From positions 1 through 45,284 of the forward strand of contig NW_013653280.1 in the NCBI RefSeq assembly GCF_000499385.1: a stretch of DNA of 45,284 nt, read 5' to 3'. The notes below the pieces were generated by a model that was given only the letters and a program-made list of their open reading frames with translations, was not told where the DNA came from and did no database searches. This DNA is from Eimeria necatrix (Eukaryota > Apicomplexa > Conoidasida > Eucoccidiorida > Eimeriidae). The translations under genes were made by a program, and so were the position numbers. This document shows positions 22,668 through 33,409 of the stretch, piece after piece; position 1 is the first letter of the stretch; each line of letters opens with the position of its first letter.

Positions 22668-23802
22668 GTATCACTACGCAACGGTAGAAACTATTGTGCT
22701 CCTCCATATTGTCGCGCTGACGCTCCCAATAAAAAGGTGATATCATGCAGCATTTACCAGCCCATGCCCATAGTATCTGGGGAATGACTGTGCATCATCA
22801 AGAGTCACTGCACTTACATGCAATTTTTGGCCAGTTTGCGGATCTGGCTAAAGTGTAACTAAAGGCCCGATGGGGAGGGGAGGCTTTGTCGTCTCTCCCG
22901 ACGCCTACAAGTTTTTCAGAGTACGTTTTGATGAATTTTGGGATTAAAGTGAAGAAAACATGATGTCACTTAGATTTAGTAATTGCCACAGCGATTCTTT
23001 TGAAATATTGGCCTTAGCGGAACTGCGTTTTAGGGACCATTCCGTGTAGTGTTTGAGCCATATGCCAATAAGCTGATTAATTCTTCCTTGCTGATTGTCA
23101 GCGTTAGCCTGCTTGAATTAGCTGATTAGGTAACGTATTTCGCCCCCCCGTTCTTTTTATAATATCCCTACTTGTATTAATCCGTTGGCTGGCAGCGTAT
23201 TAGCGTGCAGCTGGTAACACATCAAACGGCGTTGGAAGACTGAGTAATGCTCACCTCTTTACTTTAGTTGGCGCTGAATTGGAAATTTTAAAATGCTAAC
23301 TAGCCGCTGTAGAAATAAAAACAGCCGCCGAACTTGGACGCGAAGCCGGAATTCAGAATGCCTTTTCCCGAAGTGCCATATCATGCTTCTGGTCTCGATG
23401 CTTCACACACAATCCAGCAGGTAGCGGAGGTGACAACACAATGGAAATGGCTCTCATCGTATGGGAGTGAATGGTAGTGGGTCTCAAGCATGAAAAGTTT
23501 GCTGGGACTGCAGCTAGTGCGCTAACTGTCTCGTTAGCTAGACGTATACAATGATATTGTGATTTCACTGTACAGAATATGCGCTTGCCGCTGGTGCAGC
23601 AAAGAATGAAGAAAACGAAAAGAAGGCAACTCTGTATTCTTATAAAACGATATGAATCACTCGTAACAAAGAAGCAGCAGAGGCGAAAAAAAAACGAATT
23701 TGCATCGTGAATTGAAGCCGGGGAGCTTCCTTTAACTTAGCAGGATGAGCATGATCAAAAGCCTGAAATGCGCGTTGCACGCAGTGTTGCTGTTTTGATT
23801 TG

Positions 23803-23814
23803 CAGGGAGTGCGC
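23803..23814 (+). other. Acceptor-N3-donor site (CAG GGA GTGCGC)
   Basis: Tract TGCTGTTTTGATTTGCAG. Further sites follow at 23895 (TAG GGT GTAAGC), 24232 (CAG TAT GTGCGT) and 24556 (TAG ACG GTGCGT), a dense run before the exon candidate at 24819. Confidence 0.45.
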
Positions 23815-24818
23815 CCAATACATCGTGCAACATTTCATCAAACAACTATCTGCTATGACTGAACGTCATTATTGAGTGCTGGCTATTCGTTAAATAGGGT
23901 GTAAGCAAAAGGTAGAAGGTGCCTTCGAATATTCTGCATCTCGATGATCCAGTAGTTTTCTTGCAGAATTACCTTTACAACTCCGCGTACTTTGTAGAAT
24001 TTGTTTGCAATCAGAGCAATTCATTTTGCGTCTGAGTTCCAAATCATGTTAATAGATGATAAAGGGCAAATATTTGCAAGATTATCTTTTCCTCAGTGCC
24101 TCTCACATACAAAATCGCAAATATTATGCTTATATCATTAACTATAACCCGAGTTGGTTAAAATCAGCGTGAGCGCTCACAGGACTCGCTCGAAACGCCC
24201 AGCAACGTATTTTTTTTGCAACTCTTCGCTTCAGTATGTGCGTTTTACAAACTGTCAAACGCTTTCCCTCTACTTGTGGCTGCAGCTATGTAAGCTGTAT
24301 TGACTGCGGAGTCTTTAATGAACACGTCAAAACTGCGAGTAAATGGGATTGCACACTCTCTCACATCAAATAAAACGTACCGCTGTAACCTACATTGATT
24401 TTCGCCTAGAAATTGTAGAAGCAGGCTAAAATACAGCTCTAATAGACTGCATTTCTTGCGCAGGTTCGGCGATTTTGCGTTATGCGAACTCTCAAAGAGT
24501 AAATTAGTTTGCTTCAGCAGATGTGTTGTTGCGCTTCAACATTGTTGCATGTGGCTAGACGGTGCGTTCCATGCAAAGCACATCCCTGCACATATCCTTG
24601 TCTTTTGTGTCAGCAGCTACGGATCAAGGCTGCCGATGCGTCGTGCAAATGTACTGCGTTCCAATACTCCAGAGGTACAATCGTTTTACGTGGCATAAAA
24701 GTGCTACTTATGAGTAGGCTATTGCTATTCCGGTTTCCAATTTGTTGTTTTTGTAGCACGCTGCAACAATATAAGCCGTAGCTCAATAACCTGGTTTGTA
24801 CTCATTGTTTTATTGCAG

Positions 24819-24920
24819 TGTCAACCTGCGCCAAGCGGCAAAAGCGCTAGAAACAGCTCTTGCACAAGTAAAACAAAGCCATTGGTGCAGGCTAATCCTG
24901 CTAAGAAAATGCCTTCGGAG
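24819..24920 (+). CDS. Candidate exon, low-complexity linker
   Basis: The acceptor is good (CATTGTTTTATTGCAG) and the donor is GAG|GTATTA. The exon is exactly 34 codons, phase 0 to 0, following the phase 0 end of the candidate at 22667. It encodes a serine- and lysine-rich segment (PAPSGKSARNSSCTSKTKP) like the disordered linkers common in coccidian proteins. A second frame (VNLRQAAKALETALAQVK) is also open and would be a helix instead; phase favours the first. No domain is recognised. Confidence 0.24.
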
Positions 24921-24989
24921 GTATTATGGTGCGTTCTTCTTTACAGTCTAAGATAATTAGCCGTTCGTTGTTAACTAAATAGAAATAAC

Positions 24990-25715
24990 AGAGATTGTAA
25001 AGCACAACCAGAAACCATATTTAGCTCGACAGTCTGGTTGTTTTTTTGTGGGAAAGCGTCTACAGTTTCGTACACTTCCAGTGTGTCAATATCATATTCA
25101 ACAAGAACGATTCATTTTTCTGTTACCATTAAGAGTAATATTTTCATCCTTACATTTTCACAATTTAGCGAGTACGGAACTTGTTCAGAACGCCCAAGAA
25201 TTATATTCAACTGAAGTGTCCAGTGCTTCACAAAAGCGATTCCGAAAAAGGGGTTTCACCTGTCCCGTATAGTTGAAAGCAACTATTTGCTGTTTGCTGT
25301 TCATCAAGTAGAAATGGCAGAGGTTCTGATGCACATCCAGGGGCCATATCTAGCTAGTCAGTTTAATTGCCTTTTTTTGTGGGAAAGCGTCTACTGCATG
25401 CTGCGCATCGCATACCTGAATGTCACCATCGACAAAAGAGATTCATGTTATCAATTATAATCAGAGGAAAGGCTTACTGTTGGCTCTCTACTACCTAGGG
25501 AGTACGGGCCTTGTTGAATGGATGTAGAAATCGTATTCAATTCGATTCAACGGTCGTTTTGTAAAGGAAATAGCGACTCTCCCGTGCGTTTTGCATTATT
25601 TGTTAGTATTTTCGATCATTCGGCTCGGGTATGCAGGAGCGTTCATGCCGTCGACGACCTCTCACAGCATGCTTGCTTTCTCGTGGCATGGCCTGACAGA
25701 TGAAACATTGTAAGT
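24990..25715 (+). repeat. Dispersed copy of a diverged tandem-repeat block
   Basis: Aligns by eye with 33785-34570: shared islands include ACCATATTTAGCTCGACAG, GGAAAGCGTCTAC, GAGCGTTCATGCC and AGATGAAACAT followed by GTAAG. It contains the acceptor-donor sites at 25166 (TAG CGA GTACGG) and 25496 (TAG GGA GTACGG), each matching a site in the other copy. Confidence 0.75.
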
Positions 25716-26715
25716 TTCATGTCTCTGGGTCTCCTGAAAGATTATATATATCTTACTGCGGCAATATCAGGCCTAATGGCGTCTACCTTGTGTATTTCTA
25801 GTTGCCACTGGTACCGTTTTGCAAAGTGTACATGCGCGAAAAGACAATCATCCGCATTTCGTTGGCAATTCACAAACCGGCAGACCTTGGAATGTAATCC
25901 TGAGGGTTATTAGTATGTATGTCCTATCACTCAATTCATGCCAACAAACAGAAACGCTTATTGAGCTTATGTATTGCTATTTGATGATACGGCATGCCTA
26001 CAATGCGACAGGCTCGGGGAATAGCAACGAAAATTCGCACTGAATATATTCTTTTAACGCACCACTGCGAGAAGACGCATGTTGCAGGAAAAAAGCCACC
26101 ATCTCTCGCATTCGTGTTTTTTTCTGAAAAGCTAGATGTTTCTACGTTTTTGGTGAAGCCTCCTGTTTTGTATTTTACAAAAATGTGCTGACGCAGCATG
26201 CCAGGATAGGATCCATGAATTGCAATGCAGCACTTTCTCAGCACCACGAGGTTTATCACTGCAAAGTTTCATATTTTTCTGTTTATCATAAGTATGTGAG
26301 CCACATGTCGAACACGAATACAACACGTTGCCCGCTCTGGATACGCTATCTGCACAGTGGCTGCTAAGGAACCCTTCACCTGCCTGGTGATTCCAGTGTC
26401 ATCATCCTAGAAAAGACGTTAGAAACATTTCGCGGTTGTAAGTTACCGAAGATGTTCCAGATTTGGGATAAGACACTGCACAATGGGTATGAAATATGCA
26501 CGATAGCAACAACACTGGAGAACGCGTACTGGAACTATGTGATTGTACCCAAATATAAGGATTGCCCGGTGTTCAGGACTCTATATATCAATAATCAAGA
26601 AAAAAATGAAATGTGCATCTCACAATGGAAGCCTGCTGAGGTTACCCAATTTTTTAACATTTGTTTCGCACTGTTGATGCAAAGATGAGACCGTGTTTTT
26701 AAACTTCGCTTCTTA

Positions 26716-26727
26716 TCAGGATGTACG
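26716..26727 (+). other. Acceptor-N3-donor site, first copy of duplicated block (CAG GAT GTACGG)
   Basis: Tract CTTCGCTTCTTATCAG. Its homologue in the second copy is at 28024 (CAG GGA GTACGG): the triplet differs, the architecture does not. Confidence 0.52.
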
Positions 26728-26904
26728 GTTTCTAAGACCTTGCTGAGAAAGTTCCGTCAAGGTCACGGATGTATCCAGTAGGTGTGTTGATAATTGTGCC
26801 CCATCCAGGGCCAAGCACTATAGCACTCAAATCAACTGCGCAAAGCATAAATGCCCATTTCTTTATGTTTTCACGTTCGCCATGCTGTTGGTCTTCACTG
26901 CGTT

Positions 26905-26916
26905 TAGAGTGTATGC
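26905..26916 (+). other. Acceptor-N3-donor site, first copy (TAG AGT GTATGC)
   Basis: Homologous to 28211 (TAG GAA GTACGT). The 189-bp spacing from the previous site is matched by 187 bp in the second copy. Confidence 0.5.
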
Positions 26917-27265
26917 TTTTCAAGCAACTCGTCACAGCATGCTGTCATATTCAGAGCATTGGCGCACCAAAATTATCGAGCACTGATGCCACCGGAAAAG
27001 TCAATTATGACCCCAGTTGCCGCAGGATTTGCCACTGCCGCTGTGTAACAACACAATCTGGCGTTTGGCACCCATGCGCCTTCCTTGCACAGGAAGATAG
27101 CCTTCGAAAACTTAATGAGACTGCTTGATTAGAGATGAGTGAAGTGTGATGTCTTTTTAGTTGGGCATGGACTTGCTCATTTTTGCAGAAGCCATAAGAA
27201 CCACTACAATGCTCTGCACATGAACATGCAACGTATATGTAATCGGTCTATTTGATTCTCTGTGT

Positions 27266-27277
27266 CAGTGGGTGCGC
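27266..27277 (+). other. Acceptor-N3-donor site, first copy (CAG TGG GTGCGC)
   Basis: Identical core to 28529 in the second copy, after the shared tract TTTGATTCYCTG. Confidence 0.5.
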
Positions 27278-27678
27278 TCTATGGATTGGAGAATCAACTT
27301 CAAATGTTCCAGCTGCAGCTACGTATTAGAAAAACTCTATAAGCACGTTTATTGCTTCATAGACACTTCTGAGAAGTAAGCGGCATCTGGTCTTGCTAAC
27401 GAATATTATTATAGGCACTACTAGACTACTATTTAGTCTTGCCGCGTTTCCACTTGAATCTGCATAGCAAGGTTGCACAATATACTGCCTTTCCTTAGTG
27501 CAGGTGCATGCTCAACTTTGACGTGTTTATAGCATGTCTGGCATCTTGCGCACACATGTGTTTAGGAATAGTGGAACCACTAAATAGACAGCCACGCGTT
27601 TGCAGGGGAGTTTAGCTCCACTGAGTGCTCGTGGCTTTGAACAGTCCTGATGAAGCCTGAGAGCACTAGGCGCAACAT

Positions 27679-27690
27679 CAGCTCGTGAGC
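27679..27690 (+). other. Acceptor-N3-donor site, first copy (CAG CTC GTGAGC)
   Basis: Homologous to 28945 (CAG TTT GTAAGC); both triplet and donor class differ but each remains valid. Confidence 0.48.
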
Positions 27691-28023
27691 CTCAAGTCAA
27701 ATACGAATGCATCACGCTCTCCATACGAAGGCGCTCGTCTACTTGTCAGTGTCTCGGTTCTTTTGGTCAGCGTTATTGTACTGTAGAATTTAATTGCTAC
27801 TATGGTTCATCCTATCGCAAATCCAGCAAATCTTCACGACTGATACGTGGTGCTGTAAACTGCATTTGGCTCATTATTGTGCATATAAACAGGAGTGTTG
27901 GGCAACCTACACGGAAAGATGGTGGAGTTTGCATCTCGTGGTCACGTCAGGGGCTCTACAAATGTGAATATTTATTATTGGTTGTCCAAAGATGAAATCG
28001 TGCTGTGAGGATTTGTTTCTTCT

Positions 28024-28035
28024 CAGGGAGTACGG
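28024..28035 (+). other. Acceptor-N3-donor site, second copy (CAG GGA GTACGG)
   Basis: Tract TTTGTTTCTTCTCAG, a longer pyrimidine run than in the first copy. Confidence 0.52.
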
Positions 28036-28210
28036 TTCTTATCAGTTTGTTGGGGAAACCGTTTCGAGGTAACGAATATATCCGGTAGATGTGTTGAAAA
28101 CCGCACTCTATCGGTGATCGGACATTATAGCCCTCAAATCAATCATGCAGAGCATAGATGCCAGTTCTTTCTGCTTTCACGTTCATCGTGCGGTTGATCT
28201 TCACTCCTCC

Positions 28211-28222
28211 TAGGAAGTACGT
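28211..28222 (+). other. Acceptor-N3-donor site, second copy (TAG GAA GTACGT)
   Basis: The tract GATCTTCACTCCTCCTAG is among the best acceptors of the class. Confidence 0.52.
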
Positions 28223-28999
28223 CTTACAAACAACTTGCACATGTGGGACACAGACATTCCTGATGTCGCCAAATATATTGATTATGACTATCATTGCCGT
28301 AGGATTTGCTAGTGCCACTATGTAATCACATAATATGGGCTTCGGCACCCAAGCGCTCTACTTGCAGAAGACTAATAAGGAGTCTTGATTAGGGAAATGT
28401 GGGTAGCGACGCCTTTTTGGTTGGTCATTGATGTATGCTCCTCTGCATAAGAGGCTAAAAGAATCACTGCGATGCTTTGCACATGACCGGATAATGCACA
28501 CGTTATGAGTCTGTTTGATTCCCTGCATCAGTGGGTGCGCTCTATGGGTTGGAAATTGAGCTTAAAAAATTAAAGCTGTAGCAAATTCGCAAAAAACAGT
28601 GGCACGTGTGTTGCTTCGCAGTCGCCTCCAAAAATTGGGCGGCATCCAGTCTTGCTATGGAATATTTTCATAGACATTATTCGACCACTATTTAAGCCTG
28701 CCGTGTTTCCACTTGAATTTGTATAGAATAGTTTTATGATGTATTTTCTAGTTATGATTGAAGTGGAAAGTGAGCTGTTACACGGTTATAGCCTGTTTGG
28801 TGCCCTATATGGCGGAAATGTGTTTTAGAATAGCGAAAGGCCTAAATGGGCAGCCACAAGTTCACAATTAATTTTAGCTCAAACCATTGGGCGCTCACGG
28901 TTTTAAGCAATCCCGGGCAGGATTGGGAGTCCTACGCTCATGATCAGTTTGTAAGCCTTTGCGAATGCAGTAGAACAACATGCAAACTACGATGGAATG

Positions 29000-30000
29000 C
29001 TGGGCCAGTTGTGGCGATTTCTCGTCTGTAGTGCCCATTGCTGCTCGGCTATCTTCTCGTTTCACAAATGCATGCATTGTGCTTTGTCTGTCGAGCAGGC
29101 AGATGTGCTCTCATCCAATGTATGACCTGCACCAGCAAAAATGTAGGATCCTCAGTGTCCATGCAGACATTTCGAGAGCCTAGTAAACAATGTGTTCAAT
29201 AGGATCAGGAGAAAAGGTGCCATCATGCTGAGCTCCAACGTGAAACGATGCTTGCACTGTAGCTAGGTGAGAAAACTGCAATCACGTCATGACCTGTAGT
29301 GCCACTTTTCATACTCTGTTGAGCTGTGGAGCATTTTTGGGACGCGTTCAAGCTCCTCATCATTGTGGGCAGGGAGTGTGTTTGACATTGCACAGTGTAA
29401 ATGCACGCACGTGCTGTTATACACACACTGCCTTGGGATGTATCGACACACCCACGTCTTGCCTTTGTGAAATAGTGGCAAGTTCGCATGAAGCCAGAGC
29501 ATTCTTGCAGCTTCTGTTATTATGATCCTCCTAACATTGTTTGTTTGAGCAATGGAAAGGAAGTGCGTCTTCTGAACAGCACAAAGCATATGATGCACGC
29601 AATCTGCAGCTGGATTGGTGAGATAATGATATGTTGTGTTGCATCGACGCGCATATCATGACACTTTCTCTCTATCTGCTAGACGCGCGTTCTGGCCTAC
29701 TGCTTCTTCAAAACACATTCCTTATATATTAGTTGGCTACCCGGACGCTTACTAAATCATGTTAGTGCCATGTGGTATTTATGAATCGGGCTTGAGCAGC
29801 GAGCTTGTGTGAGCAATATCTTCATTCATTTTCTCTAACAGCATAGGTAGCGAAAGCTCAGGCCCTATGATTCCTGATTAATTAAAGTTGCAGCCTCACA
29901 CATGTTCCATCAAAATGTTTTACATATCTACTGAAAAAACATCACATGGAATATGTAGTTAAAATCTCAAGGTGAAACGGTATCCTTGGTTTTCTTTGCC
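29000..30000. other. No gene recognised
   Basis: Only a weak AAG GAA GTGCGT site at 29557 and chance frames on both strands; a site CAG GCT GTGCGT follows at 30011. Confidence 0.5.
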
Positions 30001-30174
30001 CTATGATCACCAGGCTGTGCGTTTGGCAAGCTGCGGAAAGGTTTTGATGGAGGTTTATAAACGTGGTAATGCTTGTTTCGATGTGATTGTCTAACAACGT
30101 AGAGCTGCATTGTAGCTTGTTCGCGACTGCGGCCCCAGGCATGCAGACGATGTGCCATCCAAGCGAAGTCACAG

Positions 30175-30304
30175 CACTACAACGCTATGGCCGAAAGTCT
30201 CCTGTCGCGACAGATATCACAAGCGGGGCCTATCAGCTGGTCTCCGAAATCGACCTCTCAACTTAGATTTCATAGGAGAACGCCGGCCAACTACCCAGAT
30301 TAGG
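30175..30304 (+). CDS. Candidate exon in a GC-richer patch
   Basis: A GC-richer patch starts after an acceptor GCGAAGTCACAG and runs to a donor AGG|GTAGTC. With one leading base it encodes RDRYHKRGLSAGLRNRPL and, near the end, FIGERRPTTQIR, strongly basic. The other two frames are almost fully open as well (one contains SLLSRQISQAGPISW), so coding potential is suggested but the frame is not fixed. If real it leaves phase 0. No family recognised. Confidence 0.15.
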
Positions 30305-31215
30305 GTAGTCGTAACGCCATAAAAAAGCTTCCTGTACGCCCTGTGTGCAAAACAGAACGCCAGTTGTTGCTCTTCTGTTAAATCAACAGCTGGTGCGGTT
30401 CATACGGCATTAAGTCCGAGTTACTTAGCTTCACTACGTTTCTAGAGCCTGATATAGTGCTTGTCGTTTTGCTCAATGGCTACAGCGAAGGGAGGGGAAG
30501 AACTTTCTATACCTAAAAATTGGGTCTCGAGTTCCAGTTGTGAAAAATTTCTTGCACTTCCGTCTTTCCGTGTTACGGTCTCACTAATATTTTCAGTACT
30601 CATTTTTGTGCACGAATCCATTATCGATGTCTCCTGAATCTCTAGCTTACTTTCCTTTAAATATTACTCCCCAGGAAATTCCTAGTCGCAGGCATGCGTT
30701 TGGCATCTCTACATAAATCTTTGTGTTGGTGGGCTTTGCACACCGGGCGAATAACGTTGAAAAGCGGTATTCAAAAAAAGCTGAATGTGTGTGTCTTTGT
30801 TGAAACACGCGCGAGGCCTGCTTGAGTAAGAAAATATTCATGTGTGTCTCTGCGGATAGGCGGGATCTCACTGCCGCAGTTTCTCTGCATAGTTTGTGCG
30901 TTTTAGAGGGATTTGGATAGAAATTTGGAGACGAAGATGTGCAGGGGAGCTATGTTACTTTCTTCACAGACCTTCTGGATTATTTCAGTGCCTTTGCATA
31001 GGCTTTATAATTCTTTTCCTCTGTCAAGCGTTTGTTTCCACGCTTAATGAAAGTTTTGTGCTTAACAATTGTGAAGGATTTCGGCTTCTGCTATTATCGC
31101 GCGTGAATGCCTATAAAACGCCTCACATGCCTTTATGAGTGTGTACTCGCGTAATGTGCACTCGTTGACACCAGAGAATATTTTCCCGTGAAATTTGTCC
31201 TCTTTCCACATGTAT

Positions 31216-31227
31216 TAGGATGTACGT
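31216..31227 (+). other. Acceptor-N3-donor site (TAG GAT GTACGT)
   Basis: Tract CCTCTTTCCACATGTATTAG. Only 100 bp later a second one starts (31316, CAG GGC GTGCGC). The bases between resemble part of the duplicated block near 28.06 kb (GGGAAACCGTTTCG shared). Confidence 0.5.
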
Positions 31228-32149
31228 TTTGTGGTATTGGCAGGAAACACTAGATGATCGTCCTGTTTGACATGGGAAACCGTTTCGTGCTATCTGTATC
31301 CGTTGCATGTAAATACAGGGCGTGCGCTCCAAATGCTGTTGCATGATTCTGATTAGTTACATATGAAACAACTCATAAATATGTTAATATATGACTTTGT
31401 CCCAGTAAAGCGAATGCCTGTTTTTCCGGGGCATCAGATGCGGTGCAGCCGGCACATATCAAATGTACACTCTTCACGGAACGTTTGGGGCCATCGAGGC
31501 TTAAGTGTCTGTTTAAATTTATATCTAAGACTACGCTTCTTCGTGGTCTGCATAACTTATTAAGATGGATCTCAACAGAGATAATACGGCTCTCATCCAA
31601 GCAAACCCTTAGTTTTACAATGCATGGATGCTGCAGTGGCTTCTGGGATTAACGGCCAGCTAGTGAGCAACACCTAAAAAGATTTAAATGTAAATCAGCT
31701 TGTTGATTAGCTTTTCTAATGCTTTTTCGTGCAGTTCAGTACTTACGTGTGAACGATTGACCAGAGGGCCGGAACTGCGTGGTCTTTTGACGTCTCGCAA
31801 TTTGAAATTTAGTAAGCAGCATTCTGCCAAAGCTTGGTTCTATACCAGGAAATCGTTCGTGAACTTGTGCAGCCGGTAGCGCATAATTGCAACATACATT
31901 TTCCACCGCGGGGGAGCGGTCAAATTAAGATATCGGCTCCTTGCGACTGGCGGCAACAGTATTGAAACAGTGGCTTTTTTTACCAGCGACCCAGGTTACC
32001 TGGATGTGTGTAAAACGCCTGCAATAGAGGGACATCTACACTGGCTCCACGCGATACTTCTCGAAGGTGGAATGAGTTTTCTAAGGTGACCTGTGGCTTT
32101 TCGCAATCTCCAAACAAATGCAAAAGTATTCGAAATTTGATTCGCAGAT

Positions 32150-33400
32150 TATTCACTTGATTTTTTGTGGATTACTAAGCATATTGTATGAATATATGCC
32201 TCATTATTCAATGCCTTTTATATTTTATACTTAAAAATAAATATTCCATAGAGTATAACTAAATTTCCAAGAAAAAAGCTTATTTCAGTACTAGCTCTAG
32301 GTGATGTATTAGATGGGAAATCAAGAATAGAACTTATTACTAATTTCTGGGAAACGTTTGAATTAATTTTCATACTCTTTTTTGCAGCAGCTGCTCAATC
32401 TCCCTATTTCGTACCCACACAACGGAACTACTAGAAAACACATATTTTGCTCCTTTTAGTTCTACAATGTTTTGTTGTTGTTTCTTTTTGTGATATTATT
32501 TCATCTAATTATTCTAGAAATCAACCAGAAACTCTTGCTGATTATGTTATTTATACAGGCTCCATTAACTGCCAAATGACATTAGTTAATCTAGTTATGC
32601 CACTCAATTAGAAAGGCTTGCTGGTTATGTTGTATAAACAGGAGGAGGTTATCTTCCCACTTAAAAATTTTAATTACATATTGGTTAAATATCTAGTTTG
32701 ACGAGCTGGAATAAATAGCTGTTATACTTTGCATAATTGTTATCGTGACGATCAATCTACAGGCGGATCATATAAAAACGTGGTTGAAAAAATCAAATTA
32801 AATTTAGCTCAAGTCGAAGTATGACATGAAAATGTCATGCATTGGACTTGAAGTACATGGATATGCAAATATCAGGCCATGTACCTTCTACTGATTCACT
32901 TTGAATGAATGTACACATGCATATGCGAGATCACTGAAAATGCTTCCAAATGCTAAATATGCAGGAAAGCATACTGGTGGTAATTCACCACTATTAGTCG
33001 ACAAAGCAATTGCTACGACAATTTCTTTCAATCGAATAATTTTCGATTTTAATCAATCGAGAAGATAGTATTATAGTTGTTTTTATTACATAGCGGGACA
33101 AATCCTGGAACAGTTCTTATAACGTATGGGCAACGTCGAAATCTAAACAGCCATTCTGAGTGTCAGAGAACCAGCTTGTTCGGAAACAGTTCATGTTATA
33201 GCCTATAATTTAAGAGAACTAGTTACGCTTTGCCCTCCTCTGTGAATTACATGGCTTGTAGCAGGCCTCCAAAAATCATATTCAACTTTATGATTCAACC
33301 ATTTTTATTAAAAAATGTTCACTACTCCGTGCGTTTTGCATATGTAAAACATCTTCGAAAAAAAGTATTATTTTTCTTGAAATGTGGCTAATCGCCTTTC
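32150..33400. other. AT-rich island with decayed open frames, origin unknown
   Basis: Base composition drops sharply compared with both flanks, and the acceptor-donor sites are absent for about 1.9 kb around it. Broken frames on the plus strand give peptides such as LGDVLDGKSRIELITNFW, GGSYKNVVEKIKLNLAQVEV and KYAGKHTGGNSPLLVDKA, with stops and frame changes between. A 26-bp motif starting CTTGCTGATTATGTT recurs 83 bp later with four or five changes. Possible sources are organelle DNA or a dead element; I cannot identify a parent gene. Confidence 0.5.
32810..32888. repeat. Two adjacent imperfect hairpins
   Basis: The first pairs CAAGTC with GACTTG around ATGACAT-GAAA-ATGTCAT. The second pairs GAAGTACATGG with CCATGTACCTTC around GATATGCAAATATC. 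They abut, which recalls mobile palindromic elements of organelle genomes. Confidence 0.7.
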
Positions 33401-33409
33401 GCTCTCCAT

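Larger units (their letters stand above)
26703..27715 (+). repeat. Large tandem duplication, copy 1
   Basis: About 1 kb duplicated in tandem with the copy at 28011. Shared anchors include CAGTGGGTGCGCTCTATGG, GTTTCCACTTGAAT and CTCAAATCAA. Identity is moderate with many indels, so the event is old. The four acceptor-N3-donor sites in it have counterparts in copy 2. A fifth position (about 27085, CAG GAA GATAGC) has no donor in either copy. Confidence 0.8.
28011..28975 (+). repeat. Large tandem duplication, copy 2
   Basis: Offset from copy 1 falls from about 1308 bp at the start to about 1263 bp at the TGG site, through small deletions. GGGAAACCGTTTCG near 28060 is also found near 31276, so a third partial copy lies at about 31.2 kb. 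Confidence 0.8.

Noticed and set aside
32534..32650. GYV-xx-TGG-like strings recalling the RNase H end of a copia-type element
   Set aside because: Only a few residues agree, no reverse transcriptase or integrase motif is readable nearby, and stops interrupt the frame.
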